From assembly GCA_905178155.1 (NCBI GenBank), contig CAJINV010000010.1:2534466-2598465 (forward strand): 64,000 bases of DNA. The letters run 5' to 3'. The stretch is from Amoebophrya sp. A120. Its lineage: Eukaryota; Sar; Dinophyceae; Syndiniales; Amoebophryaceae. Below are positions 45,401 through 55,100 of the stretch, piece by piece. The first letter of the stretch is position 1. Each line of letters begins with the position of its first letter. The notes beneath the pieces were generated by a model. It saw only the letters and a list, made by a program, of their open reading frames with translations. It was not told the DNA's origin and did no database searches. Position numbers and translations under genes: made by a program.

Positions 45401-48400
45401 TTTCCCTGGGATATAAACCCGCACGTGGTTCAGGAGGCCGCCCTGAACCTGAAACAAAGCTCCGCCGCCGCTTGCAAGAAGCAAAACAGCATGATACAAG
45501 CAAGCGGCGCAATATCAACTTCTTCCCCCTTCGAAAACAACGACACTTGGCCCCGTCGACAGAAGGACAAAACTTTGCTTTCTCACGCGACGTATGCACT
45601 GCAAAAATGTCTGGGTCTGGAAGGTTGGAACTTGTCATGCCAAATCTGAATCATGCAAAAATCTGTGTTGCATGATTACCAAATGCTGTCCACTTTTGAT
45701 CAAGTTGAGAGGCCGTTTCTCATGCAGGATAGGCATGATAGATAGTGATCTCACGGAATCTGTCATGCTAGGTCCTTCATTACAGAAGATCATATGGGTC
45801 ATGGAAAACCCGCATGACAAGTCGAGCAAAGTTCCAGACCCAGACACTTTTGCAATCCATACGACGTTCCACCCTGCGTCGCGAGCGGCAGGAGGAACTG
45901 CAGCGGGTAGTTGTTCTCACGCAGAGCGGAAAAGGAGCTCCTCCTCCAGCGGCGCGACAAGCAGCTCAACTTCGGCGGGGCCGCCGACTACTTCCTGCGC
46001 TTTTGCAGCTGGGTCAGTTGTGCCCTCAAAGCTGCCTCCCGGTGGCGGGAGTGGTTGTACTACTAGCCTGCCTAGTACAACGAACCCGGCGGCGCCGAGC
46101 ACTTCCGTAACTGCCGGGACGAGTGCCTCGAATTTTTTATCCGTGTTCCAAAGTTCGGCAACCTCCATTGCGGCCAAGGGCAGTCGGTTGCTGCGGCATC
46201 TGTCCTCGGAAACCTCGGCTGCGAGCTTGGAGAGCAGCAGCGGTGCAGTACTGTGAGGAAAAATCCCCCCTCCCCATACCAACCCGGGACACTTCTGAAA
46301 ATTTGTGATGCTGATTTGTGACCAAAAATCGTCTCTGTATTGCAAGAAGGCAAATCGAAAAACCCCGCCGCGTAGTTCTGCAGGAAATCTGTAATGCTGC
46401 ATGGCCTACAGAGGATGCGACAGCCTTGCTAGGCGCCTACACCAAAACGCCCCTACTCAGGCTCTGCATCTGCCTGCAGTCCTCTACTGCAAGACAAAGC
46501 CGATTTGAGTACACAAATTCCGCAGCACAGATTTCCATTTCGATATGGGGTGGGGGGATGTTTCCTTTTGATATGCAGCAGCTCACCTCGTCCAGAGAAG
46601 CTTCACCAAGGAATCCGCGAGCGTCAGTGCTACCAGTAGGGCCAGTATCAAACAAAAAAAGTTCGTCACGATCACTCATGCGCATTTTTGCAATACAAAA
46701 CTTTCTGTCATGCGTAAAAATGCATCACAGCCGAACTTCATAGGGGATTTCCCTAGTGTTTCTGCAATACAAGAAAAATTTGTGATGCTAAACAAACCCT
46801 GCAAGTTAGTGACTGTGACAAACTTTTTTCTCTCCATAGCCAGTGCTGGTGACATGAGGAAAACAAACGAACCACAAGGGTCTACTAGTGCGACGAACAT
46901 CGTGGAAGCGGAACCAATTCTGGTCGACGAAGACACGTATCAAATGCAAAAATGTCTGGGTCTGGAACAAAGCAACTTGTCATGCTGTTTTTGGACTCTC
47001 AAAAAATTTGTATTGCATGACCAGCAAGAAGAGTCTAGTTTGGGCTACGCGGGGAGGGCATTTGTCATGCGGAATAGGCATCACGAAGCCCTCAAAAAGT
47101 CTGTGATGCTAGGGCATGCATCACAGACATCATGGCCCATGCAAAACGTGCATGACAAGTCTCAAAATCTTCCAGTCCCAGACATTTTTGCATTTCATAA
47201 CACGAGCCCATTGGCAAGAACCGCCTCGGAGGGCGGAAACGCGGCAGCGTCCTCCGCGAGGCACGGCGGTGGAACAAGTGGGGGGTTCCTCAGTTTGTAC
47301 AAGAACAGCACGGGGGGAGGTCTAGCAAGCTCGTCAGGTCCTACTTCCCGCGTCGGGCAAGCGCAAGCGCAGGAAGAACTGCAGGCAGCTACACACACTA
47401 GCATGCCGCAAGGGCAAGAACACAGGCAGGAGCTGCGCCAGCAGTTTGTTTCTACCACATCTTCATCAAAAGCAAAACCTCCGACGCCCTCGTCCGCTTC
47501 AACCTCCTTTCCCGGTTCGTCGCTGCCCACCGTGCGCTCCTTTCAAGTGGAGGTGGAGAGGCACCTCCACGTTTTACCGCTGACGGAGATGAACAGCAGC
47601 CTCTGTTTACGCATTGCAAATATGTCTGGGTCTGGAAGGGTGTAACTTGTGATGCTGCGTCTGGATTCCAAAAAAAACTGTATTGCATGAGCAGCAAGGG
47701 GAATGCAATTTTTGCTACGCGGAGAGGGCATTTTGTCATGCGGAATAGGCATCAAGAAGCCGTCAAAAAATCTGTGATGCTAGGGCGTGCATCACAGACG
47801 TCGCGGCTCATACAGAACGTGCATGACAAGTCTCAGAATCTTCCAGACCCAGACACTTTTGCAACCCATACTGTTTGACTTTTTTCGTGCAAAGCGAGGC
47901 GGAGCTGATGGACTTGTGTGAGAATTGGCTCGGCGGGGATGGCGCTGGAACGAACAGCGATTACAACGACCCCCATCTTCATCAACAGCAAAGGATGTTG
48001 AATAAAAACTCATGGGTCACGGTGGAGAAAAAAAAGCCCGAGGGTTTGACGCAGCTGATGAAAACCTCGCACAACTCTTTCATGCTGGACTCCCAGCACT
48101 CGTCCATGCTGTCGAGCCAACAAACCATGTCTGACTCCTTTCTGGATGACGACCGCAGCCGGTCGCGGACCCACGGACTGATGAGCGCGGGCGGAAACAA
48201 CTTCGATATGAAAGCGAGCTGGGGCGGGTCCAGCGTCCAGTCCGTGGAGCAATCGCCCGCTGCGGGAGGCGGGTCTTCGTCCTTCCACGAAATACACAGT
48301 CACAACCTGTATGCAGTGAAAAAAGTCGTGCTACAGTTACACGTTGAAGAGCTGCAGGCCAAGCAAGAGAGACAACCTCTGTCATGCCGGATAGGTGGCA

Positions 48401-50896
48401 TAGGAGCCTTGTTTTTCCATCAGTAATACGTGTTTTCCCTTAGTAGAACTTGCATTGCAAGTTTTCTCTCTCAGGCACAGAAAAGTTGTGATGCTGAAAC
48501 TCTAGCAGATGTGTAACTGTAACACACTTTTTTTTCTGGATAGTACGAGTAACGGTTTCACGAGTATCGGAACATCAGCAGGAGTTACCGGCGCGGTAGA
48601 AAAGCTTTCTTTATTGGGGTCGAAAGAGGAAAAATCTGCGTATTTGCAGCAGCACCAAGGGAACGGCAATCGCAGCAGTTCCAGCAGTGGATCCAATTTG
48701 TCGGTCAAGTTGGTGGTCGAGGAAGAGTCCTTTGCGAATCACAGCCATGTGGGCACTAGTAGTGGTGGTACATCAACTACTAGGGTAGAAGCGGTAGACC
48801 CTTCTTCATCAGGCGGTGCGACTACACCTGGGATGATTGGTCATCAATCTCTTCTACACGGCGCACCAAATCAGGATCGGAAGAAAAAGAAACGCGCTTT
48901 GACGCGTGAAGGCGCGATTTTGGAGACGTTCGAAGTGTTGTCGCCGAGCATCGTGTATGCACTGCAAATATGTCTGGATCTGGAAACCCAAACCTGCGAT
49001 GCTTAATTGAGCATGGTTGAAGCGCTTGCAATGGCAGCCAAGCATGGTAAGTTTTTGAGACGCCTGCTGATGCCTAGCACGCATCACAAATTGCGTTTTT
49101 GCATGACAAAGGAAGCTCCTCTTTTGCTGCTTATACAAAAGAGATTTTCCAGGAATGCAAGACACGCGTCACAAGTTCCACTGTTCCAGAGGACCCAGAC
49201 ATATTTGTATTTGATATCGTGTCCGGTGCCAGTAGCACCCGGGGGGCCGCAGCAGCGGCCAGGAGTGGCAACAACTACAACCGGGCGGCCGCCGCCCCGA
49301 ACAATCGCAGTTATAGTATTAATGCAGGCGGGACCACCTTCGCGGGGGCTCCGGCTCCGCCTCCGGCCGGGTTTAGCAACGTCGTGCCTGCAGCTGCGCG
49401 GGGGGGAACAACCGGCTCAAGTACAACTTCTAGTTGTCCACCTGGAGGAGCTGAAGGAGAACAAGGTCCGTCCTCCTCCGGCGCCAACAATGTGATGCTT
49501 GCGAACAATGCTCATCTGCAAGGACATAGCCAGACCAATAATACAACAAATGGCGGAGGTGGGGGCCCAACAGCCGGGCGTGGGCAACATCTACCGCCGG
49601 CGCCCACTGCGAGCAACCTGATCCGCGTAAACCCCCCGGCGACGGCACTGCAGAAGGCAACCGCGAAATCGCAGCCGTCCTCGCCCAGCAGAATGATACA
49701 CAAGCGCAGCCACAACGATTTGCAAACGCAGCTCGAGAAATCGCTGCAGCAGCGGAAGTATTCATTGCAAAAGTATATTGCACCAGTACAAGTTGCGTCA
49801 CAAATATATGATTTTGGCAGGAAGAAGAGTGGAATCTCAATCTGTGATGCTGGTGCAGGTTAGGAGAAAGATTTGTCTTGCGTGACTGCAATTATACGAG
49901 TACGATGCTTCTGCATTTGATACAAGCCTGAGTAAGGACGACGACTCGCTGGTGGTGATTGCGAAAAACAACCAAGTTCACCGGTTAGACAACAGTACGG
50001 AGGAGATGATTGGGATGATATCCCCCGTCGTGAGTCCGCCGTTCGTGAAGGTAGATCTGCCTACTTTGCAAGAGCCTGTGATGCCCGGGTCTGCCGAAGA
50101 CGACTTTGAGTCCGTGGACATCATATGCATTGCAAATATGTCTGGGTCTGGAAGGTTAGAACTTGTGATGCTCACTTTGGATTCTGAAAAAATCTGTATT
50201 GCATGACCAGCAAGAGGAGCCCAGTTTGTGCTACGCGGGGAGGTCATTTGTCATGCGGGATAGGCATCAGGAAGGCCTCTAAAAATATGTGATGCAAGAT
50301 CATGCTTTACACACGTCCTGCTGAGTCATGCAAAATATGCATGACAAACCTGGTAACCTTCCAGACCCAGACGTTTTTGCAATTGAAACATCATCGGTGA
50401 TTCCGCGCACGAGTTCGCTTTGACGGGCTTTTCGCCCGTTGGCAGCTCCCCGGAGGATGATATGAATGGTGTCGGAGGAGGAGGGGGGACCACTAGGGCT
50501 TTGTCGTCGAACCATGTAGTAGATGTTGCAGCTGCGGCGAGCGGTAGTAAAAAGACCATCGCGCCGCTGTCCTTAGAAATTATACCAAGATCCTCTTCAG
50601 CTGCGGCCCGCGCGAGCTCGCAAGAGTGGGATTTGCTGGAGAGCAAGACCCCAACGGGGTTGCAACTGGTGGACCACGAGGACATGCATCTTGGGACGGC
50701 GGCGAGACCTACCGGCGCATCTGCAGCCGGTGTTAGTATCAACAATGCGAGTGGTCGAGGAACCACGACCTCCAAGGCCGCATTGCAGTTTCGCAACTCG
50801 CGGTCCGAGATTATCGCGCGAGACGCGGGGATTAACAGTGCGGGGGCGGTGCTAAGTTTGGAAGAGCATGTAGAGATTCTGGAGGAGGACGGGTGA
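42434..50896 (+). CDS. ATG4-family autophagy cysteine protease, 1,531 aa, 16 exons
   Basis: Processes and delipidates ATG8. Catalytic motifs are clear: TDAGWGCMIRVGQM with the nucleophile Cys222, and LDPH with Asp466 and His468. Flanking family segments are LGKQYENAPD, LYRCTYRKNF, LLLLLPFQHGTEQYMPAIQQ, GILSGKPR, AHYFVGCLNEDRLLYLDPH and TFFVQSEAELMDLCENW. Length is about four times animal ATG4B (about 390 aa) because of Ser/Gly/Ala-rich insertions after the DPH motif and in the tail. Candidate ATG8-interacting motifs are DDFESV (1357-1362) and EWDLL (Trp1443). The ATG at 42434 is the first in frame. Exons: 42434-42652, 42934-43431, 43693-43882, 44155-44317, 44586-44861, 45189-45240, 45419-45592, 45867-46248, 46579-46645, 46844-46937, 47205-47607, 47876-48309, 48548-48955, 49222-49758, 49928-50123, 50394-50896. 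All 15 introns are introners. Confidence 0.94.
42653..42933 (+). mobile_element. Introner family A4 (ATG4 gene)
   Basis: A arms, flanks TGAGT/CGAGT. The interior is like 13436 and 59567. Confidence 0.9.
43432..43692 (+). mobile_element. Introner family A3 (ATG4 gene)
   Basis: A arms, perfect AGCTC repeat. It falls shortly after the catalytic Cys exon segment. Confidence 0.9.
43883..44154 (+). mobile_element. Introner family A1 (ATG4 gene)
   Basis: A arms, perfect TGGCG repeat. Confidence 0.88.
44318..44585. mobile_element. Introner family L (ATG4 gene)
   Basis: Long arms of about 49 nt built around ACAATCTCAAACGTTACAAT and its complement. Perfect CTTTG repeat. The only copy in the window. 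Confidence 0.9.
44862..45188. mobile_element. Introner family B (ATG4 gene)
   Basis: B arms, perfect CGGAA repeat. Confidence 0.92.
45241..45418. mobile_element. Introner family F, inside the ATG4 Asp-Pro-His motif
   Basis: F arms with flanks TAGAC/TAAAC. The left copy supplies the GAC codon of catalytic Asp466. The right copy would give Asn. This fixes the left boundary of the intron. Confidence 0.92.
45593..45866 (+). mobile_element. Introner family A2 (ATG4 gene)
   Basis: A arms, perfect CGACG repeat. Confidence 0.92.
46249..46578. mobile_element. Introner family B (ATG4 gene)
   Basis: B arms, perfect TGCAG repeat. Confidence 0.92.
46646..46843. mobile_element. Introner family J (ATG4 gene)
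   Basis: J arms, perfect GCCAG repeat. The sister copy is at 4427. Confidence 0.9.
46938..47204 (+). mobile_element. Introner family A1 (ATG4 gene)
   Basis: A arms, perfect ACACG repeat. Confidence 0.92.
47608..47875 (+). mobile_element. Introner family A1 (ATG4 gene)
   Basis: A arms, perfect CTGTT repeat. Confidence 0.92.
48310..48547. mobile_element. Introner family G, eroded flanks (ATG4 gene)
   Basis: G arms are present. The flanks ACCTG/GTACG do not match, yet the 5-bp rule keeps the frame. Confidence 0.82.
48956..49221. mobile_element. Introner family A (ATG4 gene)
   Basis: A arms, perfect TCGTG repeat. Confidence 0.9.
49759..49927. mobile_element. Introner family D, eroded flanks (ATG4 gene)
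   Basis: D arms are partly decayed, flanks GGAAG/CAAGC. Only the 5-bp rule gives an open frame. Removing a matched AAG instead would create a stop two codons on. Confidence 0.8.
50124..50393 (+). mobile_element. Introner family A1 (ATG4 gene)
   Basis: A arms, perfect CATCA repeat. It lies just after the DDFESV motif codons. Confidence 0.92.
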
Positions 50897-52136
50897 GCAG
50901 CGGCACAGAAATATAAACATGTTGGCTATTGTTTGACCACAAATGTCAAAGCCGCGCAGAGGTGATGAAGATTACTAGAGTTGTCCACCTGGTCCTGGTA
51001 GGTTGTCAGCTCGACGTCCAGGAGGGAAACGGTAGAAATACGTAAGTAGGACCGTGCTGTCGTGAATTTTCAAAGATGTTGATGTAGTTACTTTTTTGTG
51101 TAGAAGCAGGAGCACGGTCGTGAAGATGGTCGCACGAAGCACATTTCCACAGGCCGCTCCTATTATTGCTGCGTCGGTCTAATATCAAACTGCTGTATGC
51201 AAGAAAATAGCACCAGCTGGGGTGCAGCTGACCACTCAGTGTCGTGTGAAATACTTCTAAAATATGCAGATTTATTTTCCACTTGTAACTTTTTTTGTTG
51301 ATCGTTCCGCTTGATTTTATCGAAGCGGCTTTGATGAATTCTTCTCTACGATCTTTTTCCACGAGGGCATGCGCAGGTGCCTGCAGGGTGCTGACGAAAG
51401 AACATCAAGAAAGAGACCCTGCTTCTGAAGAAGATGCAACCGAGGACACCAGAGCACGTTAATTTCTTTACTCCTGGATCATGCCCCGGTTTTGATGAAT
51501 TCTCATTTAAAACTCCGATTGAAATTAAGATTTCTTTGCTAATTGCTCTGCGGCATCAGCTCTGGTATGTGTTGTAAAGCCTTTCTGGTTGGACGCTTCG
51601 GTGATGTGACTACAAGAGAAATAGGATCCACTTCATTGTGTGTTTTTCTGAGAAATGTTGAGATCTTCCTGACAGCTCTCTCTAGTGAACTTGCAAATCA
51701 GTGCGCTCAGTTCGCGTAAGCGCAGCAAGGATCTTAGTGTAGATCCACGAAAGCAACAAAAGGAAGGAGGACCATGAAGAAGAAGTGATCAAGGGAATTG
51801 TGTAGAAAATGATCCAGAGACGTTCAAAACTTGCACAGGCACTACTTGAAGACCAATCCAGCGACAAAAACTGTGCACAGTTTTCTCGAAATTAGAGCCC
51901 CCGCTTGTTCTTCTGTAAAACACTTCTATTTTCATCTTCATCATTATACTCCAGCGACCGCCTTATCGTTTTTGTACTGGTAATGTTATTCCTATTCTCA
52001 TTGAATGAATCACAGAGCACGATAGAAGTAAAACGAACTGACCAAGCACGTCGGAATAGTATTTGTTTTCTTCTCTAAAAATCTGCTTCATAGAAATCTC
52101 CTCCTCGACGACGTGTGCTTCAAAAGCAAGTAGAAA
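50897..52136. other. Intergenic region between ATG4 and DDX24 genes
   Basis: No supported gene or repeat family. AT-rich, without introners. Confidence 0.55.
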
Positions 52137-55100
52137 ATGCAATCAGCTACGGGAGGCACAATGATCTCAACAACGTCCTCCGCAGACGTTGCCACCGCAG
52201 CTGCTTTCAGCTCCGTCGGTGCAGCTGCCGGGACGATGGTCAAGGGGAACAAGGTGAAAACTGTGAAAAAATCAATGAAAAAAACCCCTTTGTCGAAGAA
52301 GGGAAAGAAAATGAAGAAAGCCGGTGGGGCAAGCAAGAAGCCTGCCTCGTCGGTAGTACTCACGAAGCAGGGAGACGCACAAGCGAAAACAGCTCCTGCT
52401 GCAAGTAAGAAACCGTCACAGGATGAATCCGTATCACAGACAAATGGTGGAGTAGCAGCACAGCTCGACGGGGAAGGAACGCCAGCGCCAACGACCAAAT
52501 CGAGAAACGCGAAGCAGCGAGCGCGGAAGAAGAGTAGTAAAAATAAGGTGCTAAATTGGAAGCCGGTGAGCCTACCGAATGAATTTCGAGCTACTTGGGA
52601 CGAAAGTGGGAAGGTGAATTACGGTGAGATGTTCGGAGTAACGGTGGAAGAGTTGGACGCAGGTGACTACGAGATTTTCGGTCTAGATAAGAAAACGCAA
52701 ACCTCTACTACCTCCGGCATACAAGCTGGCGATATTACGGCAGCAGGGAAGAACAAGAAGACGACTACTAAAGTCATGAAGAAGAAGGGAGCTGCTGGTC
52801 CTGCGACAAACAAGAACTCCGCTGTAGTCACAACCTCGTCGACCTGCTCTTCCGATGTAATTAGTGCTGCTGAACCTGCAGCTGCGACGAAGGCGGAGAA
52901 CGAGAAGCATAAAAATCTGAAGCGTGCGCGAACCGACCACTCAGAACCTGGTGGTGCTGGTGCTTCGCTGGGTGGAAGCAAAAAGTCTACCTCTGCTCTT
53001 TCTACTGGGGACGAAGATCAACATGTCAGGGCAGAAGAAAAAGTGGCAGCTGAATTATCGGATCGTGATGCACCAAGGTCTGCTTCGCAACTGAAGAAAG
53101 GAAAAGAGAATAGTACGAAGAGTAAGAGAAGCGAGAAGAAGGAACAGCAGACGTCTGCAGCACCTGTAAAACGTATTGCAGAAGTGGCAAAGTGTACTAG
53201 CAACAAGCAAGAGAGCCAGCAAATAAAGGGTGATAAATCGTCCTCACCGACCACATCAACGAAAAGTAAGGGTCGCGGCGACGAAACTTCTACAGCCACC
53301 TCCTGTCCGCCGGAGTCCGAAATCGCGAAAATCGAGAAAAATTGGAACCCGGACAACAGTCTCCCCTTCCCCCTCCACCCTGCTCTTCTGCAAGGGTTAG
53401 CGCACAAGAAGTTCTACCGGCCCTCCGCGATCCAGCAGGCCTGTCTGGTGCCGGCGCTCGCCGGGAAGGATATCGTCGGCGTTGCGGAAACGGGCAGCGG
53501 AAAAACGCTGGCCTTCGGGTTGCCCGTACTGCAAAAGTGTTTGGAGATGAAAGAAACAAAAAATCATGGGACAACTAGTGGAAGCAGGAGTAATAAAGAT
53601 GAACTCGGAGGACGACTCCAGGACCTGCAAGTAGGTGAAGAAACCACGACGACGGCAACTACAGCAGCAAGTTCTAGTACCTGCTGTCCTGCACGAGAGC
53701 AGTCATCCAATTCCCCTCTCGTCGGCTTGATTATTGTCCCGACGCGGGAACTTGCGCAGCAGGTGAAAAAGCACTTGGACGACGTCGTGCAGAAGTTTGC
53801 CGCCCTGCCAGGCAGCGCGGTACTGCCAGCATCAACATCATCTCAGCATCACGAGTATAAACAGCAGGTGTTCACGGTCTGTCTCGTGGGCGGGCTGACC
53901 CCGATCAAACAGCTGCGTTTACTGGAGAAACAACCCCAGATCATCGTCGGCACACCGGGGCGAATTGCGCAGTTGGCCGGGTTGGTCACGGTGTCGAAGA
54001 AAAACACGAATGAGGACGCGATCTCGGATATCAAATGCAAAAATGTCTGGGTCTGGAAGATTCTGAGATTACTATCTAAACTGCAGCAGCTGGTCAAAAA
54101 TGCAGGCGAGGGGTATGTTCGGGGGTATGTTCGGGGGTGTGTCAGGGGTATGCAAATGCTCCTCAATCACGAGCGGACTGCAATTTTTTGCCGAAAAACC
54201 AACAGGTGGGGTATAAACATACCCCAGACACACCCCAGACACACCCCAGACATACCCCAGACAGACCCCCGAACATACCCCAGGCAAAAAGTCCGAACAT
54301 ACCCCAGACACACCCCGGACAAACCCCGCGCAGACTTTCGGACACACCCCGGGCAGACTTTCGGACACACCCCGGCCAAACTTTCGGACTTTGCCATGTG
54401 AGGTTTGGAGCCGAAGCCCAGTCTGTCACGCGAGACCGTGCGGCCAAGGGGCGAAAGCCCTAGGCCAGCGCGGGGACTCGGTCCCCGCGTCATGGCCTAG
54501 GGGCCAGCTGTAAGCGCTTCCCGGACACCGTGCGGCCAAGGGGCGAAAGTCCTAGGCCAGCGCGGGGACTCGGCCCCCGCGCCATGGCCTAGGGGCCAGC
54601 TGTTGGCGTTTCCCGGGCATGGTGTGGCCAAGGGGCGAAAACCCTAGGCCAGCGCGGGGACTCGGTCCCCGCGTCATGGCCTAGGGGCCAGCTGTGAGCG
54701 CTTCCCGGACACCGTGCGGCCAAGGGGCGAAAGTCCTAGGCCAGCGCGGGGACTCGGTCCCCACGTCATGGCCTAGGGGCCAGCTGTTGGCGTGTCCCGG
54801 GCACGGTGTGGCCAAGGGGCGAAAGCCCTAGGCCAGCGCGGGGACTCGGTCCCCGCGTCATGGCCTAGGGGCCAGCTGTGGCTGTGCGCGCGCTTCCCGG
54901 ACACCGTTCGGCCAAGGGGCGAAAGCCCTAGGCCAGCGCGGGGACTCGGTGGGCCCCCGCGTCATAGCCTAGGGGCCAGCTGGGAGCGCCTCCCGGACAC
55001 CGTGCGGCCAAAGGGCGAAAGTCCTAGGCCAGCGCGGGGACTCGGTCCCCGCGTCATGGTCTAGGGGCCAGCTGTTGGCGTTTCCATCCCGGGCGAGGTG

